A stretch of DNA of 64,000 nucleotides from Pseudomonadota bacterium (GTDB lineage Bacteria; Pseudomonadota; Alphaproteobacteria; Caulobacterales; Caulobacteraceae), in assembly GCA_018241995.1 (NCBI GenBank), contig JAFECT010000006.1:310001-374000 (forward strand), read 5' to 3'. This document shows, in pieces, positions 44,651 to 53,614 of the stretch; within the stretch, counting starts at the first letter, position 1; each line of letters begins with the position of its first letter. Below the pieces are notes generated by a model. It saw only the letters and a list, made by a program, of their open reading frames with translations. It was not told where the DNA came from and did no database searches. Made by a program: the position numbers and the translations under genes.

Positions 44651-44989
44651 TCAGCGCCAGGGCGCGCGCTCGCCGTTGTTGCGCAGCCAATGGATGCGCT
44701 GGTTCAGGTCGTCCAGACGGCGCTCCAGGGTGGCGCGCTCGCGCTCGTCCAGGCGGCCGTGGTGGAAGCTGCGCATGCGGCGCTCTTCCATTCGGATCGA
44801 GCGCAGCTCGCGTTGCACGCGCGCGGCTTCGCGGCGGTCCAGCGAGCCGTCGCGGATGCCCTGGTTGATGCGCTGCTCCATCCACTGCTCGCGACGCTCG
44901 AGCTCCCACCCGCTTGGCGCGGCGAAGGCCGGCGCGGCGACGATCAGGGTCAGGGCGCCGAGGGCTACGGCGACGATGGGCTTCTTCAT
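44651..44989 (-). CDS. Small exported protein, paralogue 2
   Basis: A 112-residue protein with a signal peptide (M-K-K-P-I-V-A-V-A-L-G-A-L-T-L-I-V-A-A-P-A-F-A) and a charged helical mature part: R-I-N-Q-G-I-R-D-G-S-L-D-R-R-E-A, then R-S-I-R-M-E-E-R-R-M-R and G-R-L-D-E-R-E-R-A-T-L. The shared R-I-N-Q-G-I-R and G-R-L-D-x-R-E-R-A motifs show it is a paralogue of the neighbouring gene. The GGAGATCGACC before the ATG is a good ribosome binding site. Confidence 0.75.
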   Translation of the reverse strand: MKKPIVAVALGALTLIVAAPAFAAPSGWELERREQWMEQRINQGIRDGSLDRREAARVQRELRSIRMEERRMRSFHHGRLDERERATLERRLDDLNQRIHWLRNNGERAPWR

Positions 44990-45435
44990 GGTCGATCTCC
45001 TGTTGGGTCGGCGGCGGGGGCCGCGTCCGGTATGATGTGACCTATCGAACCAGCGCCCAGATGAAGCGCAGCTGAACGTGGACTTCATCGGTCAGAGGCG
45101 TGAATTGTCCATTCGCCTCGGATTTTTGGGCGGCCGTCGTGTGCGCGATTTCACCGAACTAGTTCACCTTATGGTGAAGCTTGATCTGGGCCTCAGGACG
45201 GGCCGGTGTGCGGTCCGGAAATTCGCACTTCGGCCACAAGTTTGCCGGGGCTCGCACCATTCGGCCCGCCATTTCGCCAGCGCGCGAAAATATATTTGCG
45301 GGTGCGCGACGGACATGAAATAGCGAACGCGTTCAATGAAAACCGGAACGCTCCGAGTGGGTGGACGAACGCGACGCCGAGCGCACGCGCCGTTCAGGGG
45401 GTCTGCTACCGGCGGGTCAAATTAAGGAGTCTGTT
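44990..45435. other. 446-base divergent intergenic region
   Basis: This is the longest gap in the window. It lies between the left-facing exported-protein gene and the right-facing small protein. Besides the inverted repeat at 45150-45178 it holds an A/T-rich stretch near 45285-45300 with a partial palindrome (GCGAAAATATATTTGCG). No open frame here has a plausible start and ribosome binding site, and no RNA gene was recognised. Confidence 0.5.
45150..45178. promoter_or_regulatory. Operator-like repeat TTCACC / TTCACC-TTAT-GGTGAA
   Basis: TTCACC occurs at 45150-45155 and 45163-45168, 13 bases apart. The second copy forms a perfect 6-bp inverted repeat with GGTGAA (45173-45178) around TTAT. 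The spacing and symmetry fit a site for a dimeric regulator. The closest candidate is the winged-helix protein at 45.7 kb. Confidence 0.4.
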
Positions 45436-45675
45436 GTGGCGACCGCCAGCATGCCGAACGTCAAACTCAGGGTCACCATCTCGATCGACATCGACGCCCG
45501 CGACTATCTCGAAGCGGCGGAGCATCAAAAGAAAATCGAGAGCTATCTATCGTCCGTCCAGGTCGAATACCCCAGCGCGGAAATCCTGGTGAAGGAGCGC
45601 CGCGGGCCGCGACCGGAATCGGGCGCCTCGCGCGCCGTGCGCGTGCACTCGGGCCGCCTGAGGGCCTATGACTGA
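45436..45675 (+). CDS. Hypothetical small protein
   Basis: A 79-residue protein starting at GTG 45436, supported by TTAAGGAG seven bases upstream. The first part is beta-like (K-L-R-V-T-I-S-I-D-I-D), followed by a helix (Y-L-E-A-A-E-H-Q-K-K-I-E-S-Y-L) and a basic tail (E-R-R-G-P-R). No family is recognised. Its stop overlaps the start of the winged-helix gene by eight bases, so the two form a pair. Confidence 0.65.
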   Translation: MATASMPNVKLRVTISIDIDARDYLEAAEHQKKIESYLSSVQVEYPSAEILVKERRGPRPESGASRAVRVHSGRLRAYD

Positions 45676-46060
45676 CGCACGCCCTGCCGCGAGGCGGGAG
45701 CGCAACACCATACTGGCGGCGCTCGAGCTGTTCCGGGCCACGGGCGCGCCCCGGGTGTTCCACACCCTGCTGCTGTTCCTCTACGTCTGCGAGAACGAAG
45801 GCCTGACGGTCAGCGAGCTTGCCTACGTCGCGCGCATGCACGTCACGACCACCGCCAGGCTGGTCAAGGCCCTCGCCGGAGAGGGAGCGACGGCCGCCGA
45901 TTCGGATGAAGGTCCTGGCGGCCTGCAGGCGCCCCTGTTTGCGGTGAGGCCGTCGCCGGATGACCACAGGCTGCGCTTCGTCCAACTCACGCCCGAGGGG
46001 CGTGCGCTCCGCGAGCGCATGTCGGGCCTGATCGCCGCGGGTCACCCCATCGAGGACTAG
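45668..46060 (+). CDS. Winged-helix transcriptional regulator (MarR-like)
   Basis: The 130-residue protein has a MarR-type winged-helix core: F-H-T-L-L-L-F-L-Y-V-C-E-N-E-G-L-T-V-S-E-L-A-Y, recognition helix H-V-T-T-T-A-R-L-V-K-A-L, then a loop or wing (D-D-H-R-L-R-F-V-Q-L-T-P-E-G). The wing loop is longer than usual and contains a Gly/Pro-rich insertion. It is coupled to the preceding small protein and faces a TonB-dependent receptor gene 258 bases downstream. Confidence 0.75.
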   Translation: MTDARPAARRERNTILAALELFRATGAPRVFHTLLLFLYVCENEGLTVSELAYVARMHVTTTARLVKALAGEGATAADSDEGPGGLQAPLFAVRPSPDDHRLRFVQLTPEGRALRERMSGLIAAGHPIED

Positions 46061-46317
46061 GGTCCGGCCCGGAAAGGGCCGGGCGGAAGGCCGGGGCCCA
46101 AATAGTGTCAACTTTGGAAACTTATTGGCCAAGTATCGGTACAATCTTTTCAAGATATGCGCATGAATGGCGCGTCACATTTTTCGCACAAACTTGTCGC
46201 TTTTGTTCGTGTATCAAGGTTTTTCATTGCGACTGATTGAATAAACCCCGCACAAATGTGGCGAACGCTTGCCGTGGGGTAGGCGGTTTGCGTCATCGAT
46301 ATTCCTTGGGGGAATTC

Positions 46318-49300
46318 ATGAGATTTGACCGGAAGACTCTTCTCGCGACCACGATCATCGCGGGATTCACCGTCCTGGCTCCGTCGATCGCGGCGGCGCA
46401 GGACCAGCAGCCCGCGCCTGCCCCGGCCGCTTCGTCGAACGAAGTGACGGAAGTCGTCGTCACCGGCTCGCGCATCCACCGCAACGAATTCAATTCGGCG
46501 GCCCCGATCCAGGTGATCACCTCGGATACGGCGACGCTTGAAGGCCTCGCCACCACCTCGGAAATCCTGCAGAGCTCCTCGCTCGTCGCCGGCGCCTTCC
46601 AGGTCAACAACCAGCTGACCGGCTTCGTCGTCACCGGCGGCCCGGGCTCGAGCACGATCTCGCTGCGCGGCCTCGGCGCCAACCGCACCCTGATCCTGGT
46701 CGACGGCCACCGCATGGGCCCCGCCGGCGTCGGCGGCACCGTCGGTCCGTTCGACCTGAACGTCGTGCCCTCTTCGATCGTCGACCGCATCGAGATCCTG
46801 AAGGACGGCGCGTCCTCGATCTACGGCTCGGACGCCGTGGCCGGCGTTATCAACCTGATCACCAAGAAGAACATCGACGGCGGGATCATCAACGCCTCGG
46901 GTCGCGTGACCCAGCATGGCGGGGGCGACGAGTACGACGTCAACGCGGCCTGGGGTAAGGTCTTCGACCGCGGCTTCTTCAACGTGTCGGCCGACTACAA
47001 TGACCAGATGGTGCTGCATCGCGGCGACCGTCCGGACACGTCCTGCGCCGCCGACTATGTGTTCGATCCGACCACCTTCAAGCGCCTCGACCTGCCGGGC
47101 CTGAACGGCGGCTTCAAGTGCTTCAACGGCGCCGGCTTCGCCAACGTGCTGCGCACCTCGATCGGCGACCTGATCTATCCGGACGCCGGCATCACCTATC
47201 CGACGCCGTCGCAGGGCAACTCGACCGGTTCGGGCGCGCCGATCCCGTTCGGCCTCGAGCGTCAGGCCCGGGCCGGCTTCCCGCTGACCTACCCCTACGC
47301 CCACGAAGACAACGCGCTCTATCAGCGCCAGTCGATCATCAGCCCGAACAAGCTCTACACCCTGAACTTCCGGGCCGGTTACGACCTCACGCCGGATACC
47401 GAACTGACCTTCGGCCTGCTGCTCAACCGCCGCGACTCGCAGCAGCTCGGCAGCCGCCAGTTCTTCCCGGTGGTCAACGGCGCCAACCCGAACGTGCCGG
47501 CGGGCTTCGCCGCCAACTTCGGCCTGCTGGAGCCCATCATCCCGGCGAAGTTCGACTTCGACCAGACGGTCAACTACGCCAACGCCTACGTCGGCCTGAA
47601 GGGCAAGTTCTCGGAATTCCCGGTGTTCGGCGGTTGGGACTGGGAACTGTACGGCCGCGCCAGCCGGTCGGACGCGACCTACGGCTACGACTTCATCTAC
47701 AACGACCGCGTCAACGCGGTCATCGGCTCGCAGGCCTGTAACCAGTCGGCGATCACCATCTCGGGCGGCCAGTGCTCCTCGATCCCGGGCGGCATCCCGC
47801 TCCTCAACAAGGCCGAGCTGTCGGGCCAGTTCACCCCGGCGGAGCAGGCCTTCCTGTTCGGCCATGAGCAGGGCAAGACCACCTACGACGAGCAGGAGTT
47901 CGAGGCGTCGATGACCGGCGACCTGTTCAGCCTGCCCGCCGGCAAGGTCGGCGCCGCCCTCGGCTTCGACTACCGTCACAATTCGATCGACGACACGCCC
48001 GGCTTCAACAACCGCAACGGCAACCTGTGGGGCTCGACTTCGGCCGGGATCACCAAGGGTTCGGACGCGGTGAAGGAAGTCTTCGCCGAAGTCGACGTGC
48101 CGCTGCTGAAGGGCATGCCGATCGTCAAGTCGCTGAACCTGCAGGCTTCGGGTCGCTACACCGACTACGATTCCTACGGCTCGAACACGACCTACAAGGT
48201 CGGCCTCGACTGGCAGATCAACTCCTGGCTTCGCCTGCGCGGCACCAAGGGCACCTCGTTCCGCGCTCCGGCGCTGTACGAACTGTTCCTGGCCAACCAG
48301 ACCGGCTTCCAGGGTCAGACCGCCGTCGACCCCTGCATCCAGTGGGATCAGAGCTCCAACGCCAACCTGAAGGCCAACTGCCAGGCCGCGGGCGTGCCCG
48401 CCGGCTATGTGGCCGCCAACAGCTCGTCGGCCCTGATCATCACCGGCGGCGGCGCGGGCCACCTGAAGGCGGAAACCTCCAAGGCCGACACCCTGGGCCT
48501 GGTGTTCACGCCGAGCTTCGTCGATCTGTCGGTGGCCGTCGACTACACCGACCTGCAGGTATCGAACGAGGTCACCACCTTCGGCGCCGGCAACATCGTC
48601 AACTCCTGCTACACGGCGGCCAACTTCCCGGCCAACCCGTTCTGCCAACTCGTGACCCGCGCCGGCTTCAACGGTCCGGGCAACACCAATGGCCCGGGCG
48701 GGACCAACGTTCCGGAGATCCTGACGGTCAACAACAGCTACGTGAACGTCGCCAGCCAGGTCGAACGCGCTATCGACCTGACCGTGCGCTACCGCCACGA
48801 CTTCGACATCGGCCGCTTCCAGCTGGACAGCCAGCTGACCTGGGACCTGCACAACACGACCCAGCTGTTCGCCGGCGTGCCGCAGCCGTCCTACAGCGGC
48901 ACGACCTTCGGCTTCAAAGGCCCGGCCTTCGCCGGCGTGACCACCCTGCGCTTCGAGCATGGTCCCTGGACCGGTCTGTGGACCGTCCAGATGATCGGCC
49001 CGGGCTCCGACGTGGACCTGATCGGCGAAACCGGCTCCAGCACCCGCTACTCCTCGACCTGCCGCGTCGGGGCGGTGACGGGGCCCTGCTCCAGCCTGAT
49101 CGGCACGGGCACGCTGACGGTGATCCCGGTGCCGGTGGCGCTGAAGAACCGCGTGGAAATGACCACCTACCACACGATCTCCCTGCGCCGGACCTTCGAC
49201 ACCTGGGTTGTGCAGGGCGGTATCCAGAACCTGTTCGACGAGCGTCCGCCATCGGTGTCCAACACCGAGTTCCGCGCCGGCACCGCCGCGCTGAACGGCT

Positions 49301-49350
49301 ACGACGTCCTGGGCCGCCGCTTCTTCCTGAACATCTCGAAGAAGTTCTAA
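46318..49350 (+). CDS. TonB-dependent outer-membrane receptor
   Basis: The 1010-residue protein has a signal peptide (about 1-27), a Pro/Ala-rich linker with the TonB-box region E-V-V-V-T-G-S-R-I, a plug domain (about 45-180, with S-L-R-G-L-G-A-N-R-T-L-I-L-V-D-G) and a large beta-barrel. The final residues S-K-K-F end in Phe, the outer-membrane insertion signal. The ligand is unknown; this oligomeric-carbohydrate/TBDR type is greatly expanded in Caulobacterales. GGGGGA precedes the ATG. A strong terminator follows. Confidence 0.95.
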   Translation: MRFDRKTLLATTIIAGFTVLAPSIAAAQDQQPAPAPAASSNEVTEVVVTGSRIHRNEFNSAAPIQVITSDTATLEGLATTSEILQSSSLVAGAFQVNNQLTGFVVTGGPGSSTISLRGLGANRTLILVDGHRMGPAGVGGTVGPFDLNVVPSSIVDRIEILKDGASSIYGSDAVAGVINLITKKNIDGGIINASGRVTQHGGGDEYDVNAAWGKVFDRGFFNVSADYNDQMVLHRGDRPDTSCAADYVFDPTTFKRLDLPGLNGGFKCFNGAGFANVLRTSIGDLIYPDAGITYPTPSQGNSTGSGAPIPFGLERQARAGFPLTYPYAHEDNALYQRQSIISPNKLYTLNFRAGYDLTPDTELTFGLLLNRRDSQQLGSRQFFPVVNGANPNVPAGFAANFGLLEPIIPAKFDFDQTVNYANAYVGLKGKFSEFPVFGGWDWELYGRASRSDATYGYDFIYNDRVNAVIGSQACNQSAITISGGQCSSIPGGIPLLNKAELSGQFTPAEQAFLFGHEQGKTTYDEQEFEASMTGDLFSLPAGKVGAALGFDYRHNSIDDTPGFNNRNGNLWGSTSAGITKGSDAVKEVFAEVDVPLLKGMPIVKSLNLQASGRYTDYDSYGSNTTYKVGLDWQINSWLRLRGTKGTSFRAPALYELFLANQTGFQGQTAVDPCIQWDQSSNANLKANCQAAGVPAGYVAANSSSALIITGGGAGHLKAETSKADTLGLVFTPSFVDLSVAVDYTDLQVSNEVTTFGAGNIVNSCYTAANFPANPFCQLVTRAGFNGPGNTNGPGGTNVPEILTVNNSYVNVASQVERAIDLTVRYRHDFDIGRFQLDSQLTWDLHNTTQLFAGVPQPSYSGTTFGFKGPAFAGVTTLRFEHGPWTGLWTVQMIGPGSDVDLIGETGSSTRYSSTCRVGAVTGPCSSLIGTGTLTVIPVPVALKNRVEMTTYHTISLRRTFDTWVVQGGIQNLFDERPPSVSNTEFRAGTAALNGYDVLGRRFFLNISKKF

Positions 49351-49386
49351 GCCTGACGATCTTCTCGAGGTCCCCCTCGAGACCTG

Positions 49387-49419
49387 GGGCGGCGGGGAAA
49401 CCCGCCGCCCTTTTTCTTT
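49387..49419 (+). terminator. Strong terminator after the TonB-dependent receptor
   Basis: A perfect 10-bp stem (GGGCGGCGGG at 49387-49396 with CCCGCCGCCC at 49401-49410) with a GAAA loop, followed by TTTTTCTTT. Confidence 0.95.
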
Positions 49420-49486
49420 GCGCGCGACACTTCTGGAAGGGCCGCGCCGCTTGCGCCCGCCGCGATTCCGTGGCGAAGCAGGCGCC

Positions 49487-50659
49487 ATGGTCGAGCTGCA
49501 GAAACCCTTCCGCCGGCCCGAGCGGCCGTGGTTCTCCTCCGGCCCCACGGTCAAGCGCCCCGGCTGGACGCCCGAGGCGGCCCTCGGGGCAGCCCTGGTG
49601 GGGCGCGGCATCCGCGCGCCTGCGGTCCTGGCTCGACTGAAGCAGGCCATCGAACTGACCCGTGAGGTCCTGCAGGTCCCGGCCGACTATGCCATGACCT
49701 TCCTGCCGGGCTCAGACACGGGCGCGATGGAATCGGCCATGTGGACGCTGCTGGGCCCCAGGCGGGTACAGGCCCTGGCCTATGAGAACTTCGGCCAGGT
49801 CTGGGCCGCGGACCTGCTGGAGCACCTGGACGTCGAGGCCGAAGCGATCAAGGCGCCCTATGGCGAGATGGCGGACCTGTCCAAGGTCGATCCGGAGGCG
49901 GACCTGGTGTTCGTCTGGAACGGCACCACCTCAGGCGTGCGCGTGCCCGACGCTGACTTCATCGCGGCCGACCGCAAGGGCCTGACCATCTGCGACGCCA
50001 CCTCGGCCGCCTTCGCCATGCCGCTGGACTGGTCAAAGCTCGATGTGACTACCTTCTCGTTCCAGAAGGCGCTGGGCGGCGAGGCCGGGATCGGCGCCAT
50101 GGTCCTTTCGCCGCGGGCGTTGCAGCGGCTGAACAGCTTCACGCCGACCCATCCGGTTCCCAAGATCATCCGCATCCAGAAGGGCGGGGTCGGCGACGCG
50201 GAGCTGATCGGCGGTTATCCGGTCAACACCTATTCCATGCTCACCATCGAGGACTGGATGGACGGCTTGCGCTGGGCCGCCCGCGTGGGCGGCCTGGAGC
50301 AGTTGATCCGGCGCACCAACGAGAACTTCGCCATCCTCTCCGCCTGGGTCGAGCGCACGCCCTGGATCGACTTCCTGGCCAAGGATCCCGCGATCCGTTC
50401 GCAAACCTCGGTGGTGCTGGAGTTCGTCGATCCTGCCGTACGCGGCCTGGCGCCGGAGGGGCGCGCTGCTTTCGGCGCCAAGCTGTGCGCCCTGCTGGAG
50501 CGCGAAGGGGTCGGCTTCGACCTGAATTCGCACCGCTCCGCCCCGCCGGGCCTGCGCATCTGGTGCGGCTGCACGGTCGAGCGCGACGATGTCGAAGCTC
50601 TGCTGCCCTGGATCGAGTGGGCCTACCACACGACCTTCCAGGAACTGGCGACCGCCTGA
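49487..50659 (+). CDS. serC: Phosphoserine aminotransferase (alphaproteobacterial type)
   Basis: The 390-residue PLP enzyme matches the SerC form found in alphaproteobacteria (TIGR01365). It begins R-P-E-R-P-W-F-S-S-G-P-T-V-K-R-P-G-W, and the cofactor Lys is in T-F-S-F-Q-K-A-L-G-G-E. It makes phosphoserine from 3-phosphohydroxypyruvate. The ATG at 49487 was chosen because homology begins there. In many relatives serA lies just after serC; here purA follows instead. Confidence 0.93.
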   Translation: MVELQKPFRRPERPWFSSGPTVKRPGWTPEAALGAALVGRGIRAPAVLARLKQAIELTREVLQVPADYAMTFLPGSDTGAMESAMWTLLGPRRVQALAYENFGQVWAADLLEHLDVEAEAIKAPYGEMADLSKVDPEADLVFVWNGTTSGVRVPDADFIAADRKGLTICDATSAAFAMPLDWSKLDVTTFSFQKALGGEAGIGAMVLSPRALQRLNSFTPTHPVPKIIRIQKGGVGDAELIGGYPVNTYSMLTIEDWMDGLRWAARVGGLEQLIRRTNENFAILSAWVERTPWIDFLAKDPAIRSQTSVVLEFVDPAVRGLAPEGRAAFGAKLCALLEREGVGFDLNSHRSAPPGLRIWCGCTVERDDVEALLPWIEWAYHTTFQELATA

Positions 50660-50778
50660 ACGCGACAAGGCGCGGTGACTCGTCTATAGGCGTGCCGGTT
50701 CCCCTTTGAGCCTGCTCTGAAGACGTGGCCTGCACGTCCGCGCGCAGCATGCTCGCAACGCATCTGGGAGTTTCGGTC

Positions 50779-52068
50779 TTGGCGAACGTCGCGGTGGTCG
50801 GCGCCCAATGGGGCGACGAGGGCAAGGGTAAGATCGTCGACTGGCTGTCGAACCGGGCCGATGTGGTGGTGCGCTTCCAGGGCGGCCACAACGCGGGCCA
50901 CACCCTGGTGGTCGGCGACCAGGTCTACAAGCTCTCGCTGCTGCCCTCGGGCGTGGTGCAGGGCAAGCCGTCCTTCATCGGCAACGGCGTGGTCGTGGAC
51001 CCCTGGGCCCTGTTGGCCGAGATCGGCCGTATCGAGGCGCAGGGCGTGAAGATCACCCCGGACCTGCTGGCCCTGGCCGACAACGCTTGCCTGATCCTGC
51101 CGATCCATCGCGAGCTCGACAGCGCGCGCGAGGCGGCCGCCGGCTCCAGCCGCATCGGCACCACCGGTCGCGGCATCGGGCCGGCCTACGAGGACAAGGT
51201 GGGGCGCCGCGCCATCCGCGTCGCCGATCTGGCCGATCCTGCGGCGCTGGACGCCAAGATCGATCGGCTCCTGACCCACCACGACGCCTTGCGCCGGGGC
51301 CTCGACCTTCCGCCGGTGGATTCCAAGGCCCTGATCGCCGAGCTGATCGAGGTCGCAGTCAAGGTCTTGCCCTTCGCAAGGCCAGTTTGGCGCGAACTCG
51401 ACGAGTGTGTTCGGCGAGGTGACAAGATTCTGTTCGAGGGAGCGCAAGGCGCGCTTCTGGACATCGACCACGGCACCTATCCGTTCGTGACGTCCTCCAA
51501 CACCGTGGCCGGCCAGGCGGCGGCGGGCTCAGGTCTGGGGCCGAGCCGGGTGGGCTACGTGCTGGGCATCGTGAAGGCCTACACCACCCGCGTCGGCGAG
51601 GGCCCGTTCCCCACCGAACTCAAGGACGCCACCGGCCAGAGGCTGGGGGAGCGAGGCCATGAATTCGGCACCGTCACCGGGCGCCCGCGTCGTTGCGGCT
51701 GGTTCGACGCGGTGCTGGTGCGCCAGTCGATCGCGGTCAACGGCATCGACGGTATCGCCTTGACAAAGCTCGATGTTTTGGACGGTTTCGAGACGCTGAA
51801 GATCTGCGTCGGCTACCGCATCGGCGACCGCACCTTCGACTATCTCCCGTCCGGCCTGAAGGACCAGTCGGCGGTCGAGCCGATCTACGAGGACATCGAG
51901 GGTTGGAGCGAAAGCACGCGCGGCGCCCGCTCCTGGCGCGAGATGCCGGCCAATGCGATCAAGTACGTCCGCCGCATCGAGGAACTGACCGGCGCCCCGG
52001 TCGCCCTGCTCGGCACCTCGCCAGAGCGCGAGGACACCATCCTGATGCGCGACCCTTTCCAAGGTTAA
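50779..52068 (+). CDS. purA: Adenylosuccinate synthetase
   Basis: The 429-residue enzyme converts IMP to adenylosuccinate with GTP. It has the GTP-site motif W-G-D-E-G-K-G-K near residues 10-17, [22 protein letters not shown] and [12 protein letters not shown]. Start choice: TTG at 50779 follows GGGAG at 8-base spacing and gives the conserved A-N-V-A-V-V-G start and the normal length. Upstream ATGs would add 18 unrelated residues. Confidence 0.96.
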   Translation: MANVAVVGAQWGDEGKGKIVDWLSNRADVVVRFQGGHNAGHTLVVGDQVYKLSLLPSGVVQGKPSFIGNGVVVDPWALLAEIGRIEAQGVKITPDLLALADNACLILPIHRELDSAREAAAGSSRIGTTGRGIGPAYEDKVGRRAIRVADLADPAALDAKIDRLLTHHDALRRGLDLPPVDSKALIAELIEVAVKVLPFARPVWRELDECVRRGDKILFEGAQGALLDIDHGTYPFVTSSNTVAGQAAAGSGLGPSRVGYVLGIVKAYTTRVGEGPFPTELKDATGQRLGERGHEFGTVTGRPRRCGWFDAVLVRQSIAVNGIDGIALTKLDVLDGFETLKICVGYRIGDRTFDYLPSGLKDQSAVEPIYEDIEGWSESTRGARSWREMPANAIKYVRRIEELTGAPVALLGTSPEREDTILMRDPFQG

Positions 52069-52278
52069 ACTGCGGCGTGCTGTCGCAGCTTGTACAATTG
52101 CCTCAAGTGCAGGGCGTGCAAAAAAAGTAGTAAATACAGAGCGGTATACTTTTGCGCCAACTGACGCTTTCGCCGCTGCAGCCATAGTTGGCTGAGCCTG
52201 TTCGCCCGATAAGGGAAGCTTCACCAATCGCGTTCACCATCGCAATTCAGAAGCTGCTGAATTGCAACCGGATCGCGA

Positions 52279-52851
52279 ATGGCAGGGCTTGACCTGAACG
52301 GTCGCATAAACATGGAGAAGGCCAGCGTGCTTCTGCTGGACCCCAATCCGTGGAGCCAGCAGATCACCAAGCAGATCCTGTTCGGCTTTGGCGTGCGCAC
52401 GCCCTTTGTTTGCGAGAATCCAGCCGACGCGCGCGAAATCCTTGAGGGGCAGGACGTCAATCTGCTGGTGATCAGCGACGTGCTGGGCGAGACCACCGGG
52501 TACGAATTCGTCAGCTGGATGCGCCGCGCCGGCATCGGGCCCAACAGCTTCATCCCGATCATCATCGTCAGCGGCCACACCAAGCGCTCAAATATCCATG
52601 CCGCGCGCGACTGCGGCGCCAATTTCATCCTGGCCAAGCCGGTCAGTGTGCAGGTGATGCTGGAAAGGGTGCTGTGGGTGGCGCGCGACGGCCGCACCTT
52701 CATCGACACAGGCAAATACCTTGGCCCGGACCGTCGGTTCCGCAGCATCGATCCGCCTGACGGCGTGATGCGGCGCCGGGACGATCTGAGGCCGGGAACG
52801 GCGTTCGCCCCCGGGGCGGAATCCTTGGCGGCTGCGGGAGGCGATCAGTGA
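52279..52851 (+). CDS. Single-domain response regulator with GPDRR tail (receiver A)
   Basis: The 190-residue protein has a receiver domain (about 15-135) with Asp21 of the acidic pocket, phospho-acceptor Asp67 in V-I-S-D-V-L-G-E-T-T-G-Y-E-F, a Ser at the switch position (I-I-I-V-S-G-H-T) and the Lys of L-A-K-P. The second acidic-pocket residue is Pro22. The tail has L-G-P-D-R-R-F and then a charged, disordered end. No output domain is present. It is followed with a 4-base overlap by the Hpt-like gene. An alternative start is ATG 52312. Confidence 0.8.
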   Translation: MAGLDLNGRINMEKASVLLLDPNPWSQQITKQILFGFGVRTPFVCENPADAREILEGQDVNLLVISDVLGETTGYEFVSWMRRAGIGPNSFIPIIIVSGHTKRSNIHAARDCGANFILAKPVSVQVMLERVLWVARDGRTFIDTGKYLGPDRRFRSIDPPDGVMRRRDDLRPGTAFAPGAESLAAAGGDQ

Positions 52852-53324
52852 GCGAGGGCGTCGTCAGGCATATTCCGGTGGTCAACCGGCTGGCCAAGCT
52901 GATCCACATCCCGGGCGGCAAGCGTCTGAGCGAAGCGATCGCCGACGCCCAGGCCAACCTCGGCGCGATCAAGCCCGACTGCATCGAGGCCATCGACGAA
53001 GCCCTGGCCGAGGTGGTCCTGCTGACGAAGCAGCCCGGCGGTCCGGACGCGTCGACGCTTGCGCGGCTCTATGACCTGGCCAACCACATCAACGGCACGG
53101 CCGGCCATTTCGGGCTCGAGGACATGGGCAAGGCCGCCTACAGCCTGTGCGACCTGATCGACGCGGCGCAGGACAGCGGCGGGGCCGAGCGCACCGCGGT
53201 GATGGTGCACGTCGAAAGCCTCGCGCTGTTGCGACACCCCGAGGGCCTGGGCGAAGTCGGTCGCAAGGCGGTGCTGGACGGGTTGGCCAAGGTTGTGAGC
53301 CACGCCCGGGGCAAGCGGGCCTGA
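52848..53324 (+). CDS. Hpt-like protein with altered phospho-acceptor site
   Basis: The 158-residue helical protein aligns with histidine phosphotransfer domains over the motif A-H-x-x-K-G-x-A-G-x-x-G-L. Here it reads A-N-H-I-N-G-T-A-G-H-F-G-L at residues 78-90. The His position is Asn79 and the Lys is Asn82; His80 and His87 lie nearby. The rest (L-E-D-M-G-K-A-A-Y-S-L-C-D-L-I-D) fits the Hpt helical bundle. It starts at GTG 52848, overlapping the receiver A gene by four bases, and should be co-translated with it. Confidence 0.65.
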   Translation: MSEGVVRHIPVVNRLAKLIHIPGGKRLSEAIADAQANLGAIKPDCIEAIDEALAEVVLLTKQPGGPDASTLARLYDLANHINGTAGHFGLEDMGKAAYSLCDLIDAAQDSGGAERTAVMVHVESLALLRHPEGLGEVGRKAVLDGLAKVVSHARGKRA

Positions 53325-53327
53325 CGC

Positions 53328-53510
53328 TCAGGCGTCGCCGTCGTCGGGCGGCGCGCTTTCCAGGTCGCGCGGCTTGACCATCGAGGGCGGATCGCTGGCC
53401 GGAAAGCTCTCGTCCAGCGCCTCGTCGAGCAAGGCTTCACGGTGTCGCCGTTCGGCAGCCTTGGTCGCCTCGGGATCGGCGTCCCTGTCATGGTCATGGT
53501 CGGAAGCCAT
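53328..53510 (-). CDS. Small conserved protein with D-E-A-L-D-E-S-F-P-A-S-D-P-P-S motif
   Basis: A 60-residue acidic protein starting H-D-H-D-R-D-A-D-P-E-A. The motif E-A-L-D-E-S-F-P-A-S-D-P-P-S is shared by many small uncharacterised bacterial proteins. It lies on the opposite strand inside the signalling cassette, four bases from the end of the Hpt-like gene. The function is unknown. Confidence 0.65.
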   Translation of the reverse strand: MASDHDHDRDADPEATKAAERRHREALLDEALDESFPASDPPSMVKPRDLESAPPDDGDA

Positions 53511-53614
53511 TGCGAAGCTCCTTCGCGATGCGCCCTGGCGGTCCTCGTTGCGTCAAGGCGATCTTTACCCTGCGCAGCTAGGATCGTGCCGCATCCAGTG
53601 AGAGGCCCGAGCCC

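Noticed and set aside
45281-45300. A/T-rich partial palindrome GCGAAAATATATTTGCG as a terminator or origin element
   Set aside because: It lacks the GC stem and T run of a terminator, and no DnaA boxes or origin genes are near.
45078-45323. Possible 81-codon gene in the divergent gap
   Set aside because: Neither its start nor its composition is supported, no ribosome binding site is seen, and it runs across the operator-like repeat.
46150-49650. A frame of over 1100 codons on the minus strand opposite the TonB-dependent receptor
   Set aside because: It is the antisense shadow of a well-supported receptor gene and has no recognisable domain.
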